A DNA stretch of 64,000 bases. It comes from Rhizobium lusitanum. Its GTDB lineage: Bacteria; Pseudomonadota; Alphaproteobacteria; Rhizobiales; Rhizobiaceae. A program made the translations under genes and the position numbers. Location: NCBI RefSeq assembly GCF_014189535.1, contig NZ_CP050307.1:2338092-2402091 (forward strand). The letters run 5' to 3'. The notes beneath the pieces are model-generated. The model saw nothing but the letters and a program-made list of their open reading frames with translations, was not told the origin of the DNA and did not search any database. Of the stretch, positions 1 to 9,437 are shown one piece after another (within the stretch, counting starts at the first letter, position 1; every line of letters begins with the position of its first letter).

Positions 1-1
1 G

Positions 2-2776
2 CTGGTCGTCTACGCCCGCTCGCCCAAATACATCTATCCCAGAGCGACTTATGGCAGGAAAACCCAGGAAAAGCTCGGCAGCGACTATCAATTCTGGCTG
101 AAGCATCGGGGTGAATATCTGGCCGGAGCGGATGAGTTCTACGCCATTTCCAATGATCCGGTTCAGATCAATCCTTTTCATCCCGACACGCAGGTCGAGC
201 GATATTTTTCCCGCGACATGAATGACGACTGGCGCTCGTTTTATCAGTGGTTGCGCGAGATCGACATGGTGCCGGACTATTCGCCCGGATGCAGCAGGCC
301 CTGCATGTCGCACACCTATCACCACCAGATCCGGGCCGACAATGTCGAGCTGAAAACCGTGCCCGCCGCCCGAATTACCGCCACCGGTATCGAGACGGAA
401 AAAGATGCGGAAGCATTCGATATCATCCTGCTGGCGACCGGCTACGATCTGCACGATTTCAAACCGAGGATCACGATCCGGGGACGAAACCGGCTGGAGC
501 TGAACGAGTATTTCGGGGACTTCCCCAAAAGCCATGCCGGCATTGCCGTCTCTCACTTTCCCAATTTCTTCCTGGCTTCAGGGCCGAACTCGGGCACCAA
601 TGCGACCTCGATCACGGCGATATATGAGCATAGCTGCGAGAACTTCCTGGAGATCATCCGCTACTGCGAAGCCAACCATGTGACGTCGGTTGAGGCCAAG
701 GAAGCGGAGGCCGAAAAATTCGTGGCGTTCGTCAGGGAGCGAAATCAGTTGGGATCGTTCTCAAGCGGATGTTCGTCCTGGTATCAGACCAAACAGGGTG
801 AGAATGTCGCGGTTTTCCCCGGTACGTTCGAGGAATTGAAGCAGTGGCGAACGTTCAATCCGGAGCAGTATCATTTCGAATATGCGGACAATGGTTTGGC
901 GCGAGACATCGCCGGATATTCTGCCCGTCAGCCGGCGCTAGAATCCCGTTCTCCCACCGCTGAACCGATCCCGCAGCCAACATTGGAAATGCCAGAAGAC
1001 AGGCGAGGCCGCCGCGAACGGCTGGATTCCCCCGCCGTCACCGAGCAGATGATGGCCGATCATGTGCAAGGGATCATCACGGAGAAATTGTCCGCCGCGC
1101 TGGAAATCGATCCGGATCTCATCGACTACGATGCATCCTTTGCCGACTACGGTATCGACTCGATCCTGGGCGCGGAACTCGTCCAATCCGTCAATGCCAT
1201 CCTCGAGGTGAAGCTCGAAACCAATCATCTATTTGATTACGGCTCTGTCAAGAAGCTCAGTGGCCATGTGTTGTCTGTCTGGGGCGCAGCGGTCAGAGCG
1301 CGGTTGACAGAAACTCGGTACACGGCCGAGCAAATGAAGGCCAAGGATATACCGGCGCCGGCAGGCGAGGTGGTGGATCTGAAGCGTCCGGCCCTTAGCG
1401 CCGTCTCCATGCCCACGCCGGATCGCACACATGGTTTCGGTCACGATCCCATTGCCATCATCGGGATGAGCGGTCGTTTTGCAGATTCGGAGTCTCTGGA
1501 CTCATTCTGGCAAAATCTCAGAGACGGCAAGGATCTGGTCAAGGAGATCTCCCGCTGGGACAAAACCGAATGCATCAGCCCCGGCAGTACGGAAACCACC
1601 TATTGCAGCCGGGGCAGCTTCGTCGAGTCCGTCGATCTGTTCGATCCGGCTTTCTTCCGGATTTCGCCGCTGGAAGCCATGTATATGGACCCGCAGCAGC
1701 GCATATTCCTGGAGGAGTGCTGGACGGCTCTGGAATATGCCGGTTATGCCGGGAAAGGCATGGATAAGAAACGCTGCGGTGTTTTTGCCGGCTGCAGCCG
1801 TTCGGAGTATGCCCAGTTCTTTTCGGAGGAGCCGCCTGCGCAAGCTTTCTGGGGCAATGCCCCATCGATAATTCCGGCCCGGATCGCCTATTATCTCAAC
1901 CTTCTGGGGCCAGCGATTTCGGTCGATACGGCTTGTTCCAGTTCTCTGGTTTCGATTCATCTCGCCTGCCAGAGCCTTTGGTCACGGGAAACCGATATGT
2001 CCCTGGCCGGGGGCGTGTTTCTACAGCTGAAGCCCGACTATCATCAGGTCACCAATCGCGCCGGCATGCTTTCTCTTGAAGGCAAATGCCGTGCTTTTGA
2101 CGCCGGAGCCAATGGCTTCGTACCGGGAGAAGGTGTCGGTGTGGTTGTCCTGAAGCGCTTGCAGGACGCGTTGGAGGACGGCGATACCATCCATGGCGTG
2201 ATCGCCGGCAGCGGAATGAACCAGGACGGCAGCACCAACGGGATTACCGCCCCGAGTGCGCAATCGCAGCAGCGCCTCGAACTCTCCGTCTATGAGCAAT
2301 TTCAGATCAATCCCGAAACCATCCAGCTCGTTGAAGCGCATGGGACCGGTACTCCAATGGGTGACCCGGTCGAATTCAAGGCCTTAACCGATGCGTTCCG
2401 GCACTATACCGACAAGACGCAATATTGCGCGATCGGTTCGGTCAAAGCCAATATCGGCCATGCCACTTTGGCGGCCGGTATCGCCAGCGTTCTGAAAGTG
2501 CTGATGGCTCTGAAACACCGCCAGATTCCGGCGCTGCTGCATTTTCAGGAAGCAAACCCCGCCATCGACTTCCCGTCCAGTCCATTTTATCCCTGCACGG
2601 AGTTGTCGGACTGGCATGTGGCCGACGATCAGCGTCGCCGCGCCGCGATCAGCTCTTTCGGTATTAGCGGCACCAATGCCCATATGGTGATTGAAGAGAT
2701 GCCGGAGGCGCGTCCCGCGCCATCGAATCCCCCGGTTATCTGGTGGTGCTTTCCGCGCGAACCGCAGAACAGCTAA
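2..2776 (+). CDS. trans-AT PKS, segment 1: in-line flavin monooxygenase - ACP - KS1 (5' end outside window)
   Basis: The frame is open from base 2, so the gene begins upstream. Up to about 900 it encodes the C-terminal part of a class B flavin monooxygenase (Baeyer-Villiger type), with an ATGYD motif near 445. The Rossmann motifs would lie off-window. An ACP follows (about 1050-1270; GIDS, phosphopantetheine Ser at 1160-1162). Next is a complete ketosynthase (about 1442-2700) with DTACSSS (Cys at 1934-1936), EAHGTGT and NIGH, so all catalytic residues are present. Such in-line monooxygenases are known in trans-AT PKSs (toblerol, lobatamide), where they insert oxygen into the growing chain; the same role here is inference. 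The frame ends at 2776 in sequence unlike a PKS, but the post-KS linker continues in another frame (GYLVVLSARTAEQ), so this is a frame break and not a real terminus. Confidence 0.85.
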   Translation: MVVYARSPKYIYPRATYGRKTQEKLGSDYQFWLKHRGEYLAGADEFYAISNDPVQINPFHPDTQVERYFSRDMNDDWRSFYQWLREIDMVPDYSPGCSRPCMSHTYHHQIRADNVELKTVPAARITATGIETEKDAEAFDIILLATGYDLHDFKPRITIRGRNRLELNEYFGDFPKSHAGIAVSHFPNFFLASGPNSGTNATSITAIYEHSCENFLEIIRYCEANHVTSVEAKEAEAEKFVAFVRERNQLGSFSSGCSSWYQTKQGENVAVFPGTFEELKQWRTFNPEQYHFEYADNGLARDIAGYSARQPALESRSPTAEPIPQPTLEMPEDRRGRRERLDSPAVTEQMMADHVQGIITEKLSAALEIDPDLIDYDASFADYGIDSILGAELVQSVNAILEVKLETNHLFDYGSVKKLSGHVLSVWGAAVRARLTETRYTAEQMKAKDIPAPAGEVVDLKRPALSAVSMPTPDRTHGFGHDPIAIIGMSGRFADSESLDSFWQNLRDGKDLVKEISRWDKTECISPGSTETTYCSRGSFVESVDLFDPAFFRISPLEAMYMDPQQRIFLEECWTALEYAGYAGKGMDKKRCGVFAGCSRSEYAQFFSEEPPAQAFWGNAPSIIPARIAYYLNLLGPAISVDTACSSSLVSIHLACQSLWSRETDMSLAGGVFLQLKPDYHQVTNRAGMLSLEGKCRAFDAGANGFVPGEGVGVVVLKRLQDALEDGDTIHGVIAGSGMNQDGSTNGITAPSAQSQQRLELSVYEQFQINPETIQLVEAHGTGTPMGDPVEFKALTDAFRHYTDKTQYCAIGSVKANIGHATLAAGIASVLKVLMALKHRQIPALLHFQEANPAIDFPSSPFYPCTELSDWHVADDQRRRAAISSFGISGTNAHMVIEEMPEARPAPSNPPVIWWCFPREPQNS
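2729..2733 (+). other. frame break 1 in PKS (C5 tract)
   Basis: The reading frame must shift by -1 between the end of KS1 and its linker. Adding one C to this five-C run gives a continuous SNPPGYLVVLSARTAEQ, which is normal post-KS sequence. The GTG at 2743 therefore lies inside a domain and is not a gene start. It could be a real deletion or a homopolymer miscall. Confidence 0.8.
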
Positions 2777-5700
2777 AACAACAGGTTGGAAATCTGCTGG
2801 CGTTCTGCAAGCAGACGCCGGACCTGTCGATGAACGACGTGAGCCACACACTGTTTGTCGGTCGCATGCATCTCAGCCATCGCTTTGCCTGCATCGCGCG
2901 CAGCCAGGCGGAGCTGCTTCAGCTGCTGGAGCAATGGCTGACAACGACAGGAAAAGCTGCCAGGGACAGCCGCGTCTATTCCTCTGTCCTCCCGGAAGGC
3001 AAGATTCGCGAACAGGGATCGCTGAAAAAATACGGAAACCTGTGCATTCAGGAATGCAAGCATACCGCTGGCGATGTTCGTTATCTGGAACATCTCGCCA
3101 CGATCGCGGAACTCTATGTCCAGGGATATGAACTGGATTTCCAGGAGCTGTTTGCACGGGGATCGAAGCGAATTCCGTTGCCGACCTATCCTTTCGCAAG
3201 GGAGCGGCATTGGGTCGATGCGGCGGCGGAGCCTCGTCCAGTGAGAACCGGATTGCTGACCGAGGTCCTGCATCCGCTATTACACCGGAATACCTCCGAT
3301 CTGGCGCAGCAGCGTTACAGCTCCGTCTTCAGCGGCGAGGAATTCTTCCTAAAAGATCATCAGATCAACGGACAAAAAATCCTGCCGGCCGTGGCATATC
3401 TGGAAATGGTGCGCGCCGCCGTCACGCGAGCCTTGCCTGATCGGCCTGAAGCCGCCGTTCTGGAATTGTTGGATATCGTCTGGGTGAAGCCCTTGACGGT
3501 TGCGGCAAGCAAACAGGTTTCGATCGATCTGTCCGTCATGCCGTCTCCGGACGGCCAGGACCTTGTCGGCTACGAAGTCTACAGCCTGGAGGGGGAGGAG
3601 AGGATCCTCCACAGCCAGGGAAAAGCCGCGCTCGGCCATCGGACGGAGTCGTCCTCGCTGGATATCCGGCAACTGCAAACCGAGATGAAATCCACACATC
3701 TCGATGCCGCTGATATCTATTCGGCCTTTGTTGGGGCGGGTGTGAACTATGGGCCTGCCCATCGAGGGATCGCTTCCATCCAATTTGGAGATCGGCAATG
3801 CCTAGCCCGGCTGACTTTGCCTTCCAGCGTCGAAAGCGGCCGTCACGACTATGAGCTGCACCCAAGCCTGATGGATAGCGTGTTGCAGGCATCCATCAAC
3901 CTGCTTGCGGACATTTCGGACGTTTCGAACCAGGTCTCGCTGCCTTTTGCCCTGGAATCCCTGCGCGTCTTGTCGTCATGCACCAGGGAGATGCTGGCCT
4001 GGGTGCGGTTCGCTAAGGGAAGCGAAGCCAAGGACAAGGTGGCGAAACTCGACATCGATCTGATGGATCAGGATGGACAGCTTTGTGTGCAGATCCAGGG
4101 ACTTTCCTTCAGGGCCCTCGGTGCCGGATTGAATGCCGGCGAGGCGTCCAGACGGGCGGGGAGCCTGCTCGCGGTGCCGGCCTGGGAGCCGCGCCCGGTG
4201 CCGGCTGGCAAGGAGTCCCTGGATGATCACCATGTCATTCTCTGCGAAATGCCTGCTATCGACCTCGCTGATCTTGAGGCGAGACTGTCTCGCAGCCGCT
4301 GCAGGCAGCTTCAGACCACAGACGGCAGTGATGTGGCGGAGCGTTATAGCCAGCATGCGCTGGCCTGCTTTGAACAGGTTCAGAGCATCCTCAAAGGCAA
4401 ACCCCGTGGCAAAGTCCTGCTTCAGATTGTCGTCCCCGATCACCCCATGCAGACAGTGTTTGCCGGCCTGTCCGGACTGCTGAAAACGGCGGGGCTGGAA
4501 AATCCGCTGTTATCGGGCCAAGTGGTCATCGTCGATCCCAAGATCGGTACCGAACATCTGGCGGATCGGCTGTGCGAAAACCAGGCTGCGCCGTCCGGCA
4601 CAGTCGTCCGCTATCGGGACGGCACCCGAGATGTGCTGCGCTGGCAGGAGATACAGCCGGCACAGACGGACAGCCGTGTCGTATTCCAGGATCAGGGTGT
4701 CTATCTGATCGTTGGTGGACTGGGCGGCCTGGGTGCAATCTTCACCCGGGAAATTCTCAAGCAAGTCCCGAATGCCCATGTCATTCTGACCGGGCGCTCT
4801 GCGCTGACGGAGGAGCGGAGGATCAGGCTCGAGGCCCTGTCTTCTCGAAAGGACGCAATCGACTACAGGCAGCTGGACGTTTGCGATGCGGAGCAGGTGA
4901 CTGCTTTGATCGCGGCCATTCGGGACCGGTACAAACGCCTGAACGGTATTCTTCATTGCGCCGGAATGATTGCCGATCAGTTCATCCTGAACAAGACGGC
5001 GGGGGAGTTCCGCCAGGTTCTGGCACCGAAAGTGACGGGCACATGGAACCTCGACCGGGCGAGCCTGCACCTCGATCTGGATTTCCTGGTGCTGTTTTCT
5101 TCTCAGGCATCCGCGATGGGCAGTATGGGCCAGGCCGATTATGCCGTAGCCAATGGTTTTCTGGATCAGTTTGCCGCTTACCGGAACACGCTCGTAGCCG
5201 ATAAGGAAAGACGCGGGCAGACCCTGTCCATCAACTGGCCGCTTTGGCAGGACGGCGGGATGATGGTGGATCCGGTAATTCAGCAGCGGATCCGCGAGAA
5301 TACCGGCATGCATCCCATGCAGACCGATATTGGATTGCTTTCATTCTACCAGAGCCTGGGTTCGGGCAATGCGCAGGTCGGGGTGATGGAAGGCGATCTG
5401 CCGCAGATCCGTCAGCTGCTGTTCAATGAGGAGACGCCATCTCAGTCGGCGCCCGCAGAAGAGGCGCGGACACCAGCGGCACCAGCACCGTCGACGCTAC
5501 CGGTACCCGACAGCCTGCTGGAAAAAACCCAGGACTTCCTGGCCAAGCAGCTGTCGACGCTATTGAAGCTGCCCGCCTCTCGCATTGATCCGCAGGCGCC
5601 GCTGGAGCAATACGGCATCGATTCGATCCTGACAGTCAATCTGACCAATCAGTTGGAGAAAACCTTCGGAGCTTTGTCGAAGACGCTGCTGTTCGAATAT

Positions 5701-5949
5701 CAGACCATTCGCGAGTTGGCCGAATATTTTACAGCCTCGCATGCCGATAAACTGGCAGGCCTGTTCGCACCCGCGGATCGTCAGCCGGCTGAGAAACAGA
5801 ACGAGAGCCGCACGGCGGCAGCTCCCATCTCTGATGTTCAAAAAGAACGGCGCCGCTGTCGGGCAGGCGTCCGCTGCAACACAATGCACCGGCTGCGATC
5901 ACGCCGCCTCGAGCTGTTGCCGACGAGCCGATTGCCATCATCGGCTTGA
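2734..5949 (+). CDS. trans-AT PKS, segment 2: post-KS linker - DH - KR - ACP
   Basis: This continues the protein of 2-2776 in the -1 frame. It starts in the post-KS linker, which ends with LPTYPFARERHW. The dehydratase (about 3270-4110) has the HxxxGxxxxP motif (HQINGQKILP) and LMDSVLQ, so both catalytic residues are present. The ketoreductase (about 4690-5190) has GGLGGLG and FSSQ...DYAVAN, with Ser, Tyr and Asn kept. The Asp of MIAD fits the third position of the B-type LDD motif. An ACP (about 5520-5730, GIDS) closes the module. No AT domain is present, as expected for a trans-AT system. The last ~35 residues before the stop at 5949 are out-of-frame sequence: the next KS begins in a different frame, after frame break 2. 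Confidence 0.85.
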   Translation, partial: GYLVVLSARTAEQLKQQVGNLLAFCKQTPDLSMNDVSHTLFVGRMHLSHRFACIARSQAELLQLLEQWLTTTGKAARDSRVYSSVLPEGKIREQGSLKKYGNLCIQECKHTAGDVRYLEHLATIAELYVQGYELDFQELFARGSKRIPLPTYPFARERHWVDAAAEPRPVRTGLLTEVLHPLLHRNTSDLAQQRYSSVFSGEEFFLKDHQINGQKILPAVAYLEMVRAAVTRALPDRPEAAVLELLDIVWVKPLTVAASKQVSIDLSVMPSPDGQDLVGYEVYSLEGEERILHSQGKAALGHRTESSSLDIRQLQTEMKSTHLDAADIYSAFVGAGVNYGPAHRGIASIQFGDRQCLARLTLPSSVESGRHDYELHPSLMDSVLQASINLLADISDVSNQVSLPFALESLRVLSSCTREMLAWVRFAKGSEAKDKVAKLDIDLMDQDGQLCVQIQGLSFRALGAGLNAGEASRRAGSLLAVPAWEPRPVPAGKESLDDHHVILCEMPAIDLADLEARLSRSRCRQLQTTDGSDVAERYSQHALACFEQVQSILKGKPRGKVLLQIVVPDHPMQTVFAGLSGLLKTAGLENPLLSGQVVIVDPKIGTEHLADRLCENQAAPSGTVVRYRDGTRDVLRWQEIQPAQTDSRVVFQDQGVYLIVGGLGGLGAIFTREILKQVPNAHVILTGRSALTEERRIRLEALSSRKDAIDYRQLDVCDAEQVTALIAAIRDRYKRLNGILHCAGMIADQFILNKTAGEFRQVLAPKVTGTWNLDRASLHLDLDFLVLFSSQASAMGSMGQADYAVANGFLDQFAAYRNTLVADKERRGQTLSINWPLWQDGGMMVDPVIQQRIRENTGMHPMQTDIGLLSFYQSLGSGNAQVGVMEGDLPQIRQLLFNEETPSQSAPAEEARTPAAPAPSTLPVPDSLLEKTQDFLAKQLSTLLKLPASRIDPQAPLEQYGIDSILTVNLTNQLEKTFGALSKTLLFEYQTIRELAEYFTASHADKLAGLFAPADRQPAEKQNESRTAAAPISDVQKERRRCRAGVRCNTMHRLRSRRLELLPTSRLPSSA
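5840..5844 (+). other. frame break 2 in PKS (A5 tract)
   Basis: The ACP-KS linker runs in frame with the ACP up to DVQK. The KS2 start (DEPIAIIGLSGRYP, coded from about 5922) is one frame away. Adding one A to this A5 run gives an uninterrupted Ala/Pro-rich linker into KS2. The upstream stop at 5832-5834 in the KS2 frame rules out a long independent start. Confidence 0.75.
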
Positions 5950-8900
5950 GCGGCCGCTATCCGCAGGCTTTTAATATCGATGAATACTGGCAAAACCTGC
6001 GTGATGGGAAAGACTGCATTACGGAGGTGCCCAAAGAGCGCTGGGACTGGCGGGATTATTTCAGCGACGATCGTAGTCAAACCGGAAACCACTTCAGCAA
6101 ATGGGGCGGGTTTATCGAGGGCGTCGACGAGTTCGATCCCTTCTTCTTCAACATGTCGCCTAGGGAAGCCGAATATACGGACCCCCAGGAACGGTTGTTC
6201 CTGCAGCATGCCTGGATGGCGGTGGAAGACGCAGGCTATACGCGGGCCGGTCTGCAAATCGCCGACGAGCAGAATCTGGCGGGACAGGTTGGTGTCTATG
6301 TCGGCGTGATGTATGGCGAATATCAGCTCTTCGGAGCCGAAGCGAGCTTGCGCGGAAATCGCATGGGCTTTGCGGTCAGCCTGGCCAGCATCGCCAACCG
6401 AGTTTCCTATGTGCTCAACCTTCATGGTCCCAGTATGACGCTGGATACCATGTGTTCTTCTTCGCTGACGGCAATCCATCTGGCTTGCCAGGATTTGAAG
6501 CTGGGGCGAACCAGCCTTGCGATCGCAGGCGGCGTGAATACCACCGTTCATCCCAACAAATATCTGATGCTCAGCGCCGGACAATTTATCTCCAGCGAAG
6601 GGCGGTGCCAAAGCTTCGGGGTGGGCGGTGACGGCTATATCCCTGCCGAAGGCGTCGGCGTGGTGGTGCTCAAGCGCTTGTCCGAAGCGCAAAGGGATCA
6701 AGATCATATTTACGGTGTCATCAAGGGCAGCGCTCTTAATCATGGCGGGAAAACCAACGGCTACACGGTGCCCAATCCGCAGGCGCAAACCGCCTCGATC
6801 CGTCGCGCATTGGCGGAATCCGGCACCGATCCGCGGCATATCAGCTACATAGAAGCGCACGGCACCGGCACGAAGCTCGGCGATCCCATCGAGATTGCCG
6901 GACTGACGAAGGCATTTGGCCAGTATACGAAGGATACCGGATTTTGCTTCGTCGGTTCCGCCAAATCCAATATCGGCCATGGCGAGTCAGCGGCGGGCAT
7001 TGCGGGACTGACAAAAGTTCTGCTGCAGATGAAACATCAGAAGATCGCCCCGTCTCTGCATTCGGCAGTATTGAACCCGAATATCGATTTCGACCGGACG
7101 CCGTTCGTCGTCAATCAATCGCTGAGAGATTGGGAGAACCCGGTGATCGATGGCCAGTCGATACCGAGAATCGCCGGGATATCGTCGTTTGGCGCAGGCG
7201 GCTCCAACGCGCACCTCATTCTGGAGGAATATCTGGACGGCGGACGGGACAGCCGAGAGACGAGCGCATCACTTGGTGCGCCGAGCGTCATCGTGCTGTC
7301 GGCAAAGAATGAACGGCGTCTGCGGGAAATGGCTGAAAATCTTCAGTCCTTTGTCGCTGAAAATCCGACGCTGGCGCTGTCTGACGTGGCCTATACGCTC
7401 CAGGTCGGCAGGGAGGCCATGGAGGAGCGTCTGGGCATTCTGGTCAGCTCTGCCGAACAGCTGTCGGAGAAGCTCGGGGCCTGGCTGGCCGGTGAGCAGG
7501 ATCTGGACGATCTCTGGCAAGGGCAGGCGAAGAGGAACGACGAGACCATCGCATTGTTCTCCGGCGATGCCGATCTGCAGGAAACCATCGACCGGTGGAT
7601 CGCGCAGCGGAAGTATCCGAAGCTGCTTGACCTGTGGGTGAAGGGCCTCAACCCGGACTGGAACAAGCTGTATGGCGATGACAGGCCCTATCGCATTAGT
7701 TTGCCGGCTTATCCTTTTGCCCGCGACCGTTACTGGACGCCCGAAGGCAACGTCAGCTCCTCCGGGAGTGGTCAACCATCCGGACATGGCAGTCTGCTGT
7801 CAAAGCTACAGCAGTCAATGACGCTCAAACCATCGCCGATAGTCGAGCAAACGACAGTTTTGCGACCTGATGGCTCCGACGACCTGTCCTGGGATCAACT
7901 CACCTACCGTCCGGTATGGAATGAACTACCGGCCTCTCGGTCTGTCCGGCAGGACCGGACGCTCAAACGTATTTTGCTCGTGCATGGAGAATCCATCCTT
8001 CAGGTCGAGAAAGATATTCTGGCTGAGTGCCGGAGAAAACATCCCGACGCAAACGTAACGCAGATCCGTCTCGGTCAAACTACACGGCGCATTTCGGATA
8101 CGGAATGGTCTTGTGACGTCGATGATCCCGAGGGTTTTCATCTGTGCCTCAAGGGTGAGCCGACGCCCGATTGCGTCTTCTTTGTTGCGGCCGCTCCGAA
8201 AACGCAGCCGTCCGCAGACGGCAATCTGCAGATCCAGCATTCGGCCGTTAATGAAATCCAGTTGTTGCGCCTGGTGAAAACACTGCAACAGCACAATGAG
8301 GCAGGCACGGTGACGGACTGCTTTATCCTGACTCTGGACAATCATCAGCCTGACGATACGCAAAACGAGCCTGACGGGGGTGGCCTGACGGGGCTGGCCT
8401 ATGCGATCGCTCAGGGAGACCGCCGCTTTCTGGTCAGAAATGTCGACCTGTCGCGCAGCGACCTTGCGGACGACGAGACACGTAAGGCCGCATTGAAGTT
8501 GATGCTCGACGAGTTGCCGTCCGACCGTGGAACGGCGGTCAAAATCAAGTCGGGTCGCCGTTATCAGCAGTCCTTCCTGAAATGGCAGTGGGACGCGGAA
8601 AGCAAGTCGCCGGGGTTGAGAGACGGCGGGGTCTATCTGATTGCCGGCGGTTCGGGAACCGTCGGTCAGATCATCACCCGTCACTTGATCGAGCGGTATC
8701 GTGCCAAAGTGGTGTGGTTGGGCCGCAGTGCGGAAAGTGATCCGTCCCTACAGAAGAAGCTGGCACGCTTTCAGGAGCTGGGGACCACCCCCTGGTACGT
8801 TCAGGCGGACGTGACCCAGGCGGATTCGCTGAGGCAAGCCATCGATAAAGTGAAACAGAAATATCCAGTCCTCAACGGCGCGATCTTTTCCAGCCTGGTG

Positions 8901-9437
8901 TTTCATCCCGAGAATTCGGTCGCCGGAACGACCGAACAGGAGTTCGCGGATATTCTGGACGTCAAGATTACCGGCAGTCGTCATTTCCACGCTGCGCTGG
9001 AAAACGAGCCGCTGGACTTCCTTTGCTACTTCTCATCGGTCCAGTCCTTTTCCTTCCTGTCTGCAAAGGACAGTGTTGGCTACGCAACCGGAATTACCTT
9101 TGCCGATGCTGCAGCCAGATCGCAGCGTCATCGAAGCCGCTTTCCGGTAGGCATCATCAACTGGGGATACTGGGAGGCGACCGTCAAGGGGACGCCGCTC
9201 GAGGCTCCGTTATCCGCGAGGTTCGGTCTGATCCAGGATCAGGTCGGTACGCAATTCTTCGACCGATTTGTCAGCCAATTGCAAAAGGGCGGCGCTAGCC
9301 AACTGCTCTGCATGCCCGCGTCACAGCCCCTACAGGAAATGATGGGTCTGAGGGAGAACGAGGTCAGCTATCTCTCGTCTCATGCGAACCCATCGCTCTT
9401 TGCCCGTTTGAAGGAAGAATATTATGAGCAAGCTTAA
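5846..9437 (+). CDS. trans-AT PKS, segment 3: KS2 - atypical KR (protein ends without ACP)
   Basis: KS2 (about 5925-7230) has DTMCSSS (Cys at 6453-6455), EAHGTGT and NIGH and looks active. The linker ends in LPAYPFARDRYW. A ketoreductase-like region follows: a structural half from about 7880, then the catalytic half at about 8620-9130 with GGSGTVG. Ser and Tyr are present (FSSVQ, GYATG), but the Asn four residues after the Tyr is replaced by Ile, so activity is doubtful. The protein stops at 9437 with no ACP. Its last 14 bases overlap the next gene, which supplies cMT and ACP, so the module is split between two polypeptides. The start of this segment is arbitrary because it continues segment 2. 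Confidence 0.82.
9411..9417 (+). promoter_or_regulatory. ribosome binding site of the second PKS gene
   Basis: AAGGAAG lies six bases before ATG 9424, inside the 3' end of the preceding gene. It supports a genuine overlapping gene boundary here, unlike the other frame changes in the cluster, which lie inside domains or inter-domain linkers without such a site. Confidence 0.7.

Noticed and set aside
2743..2745. GTG as start of a new PKS gene
   Set aside because: It lies inside the post-KS linker with no ribosome binding site; the protein is continuous if one C is added to the C5 run.
5838..6980. Long minus-strand ORF (380 aa) opposite KS2
   Set aside because: Antisense shadow of a conserved KS; GC-rich codon bias keeps this frame open and no motif is present.
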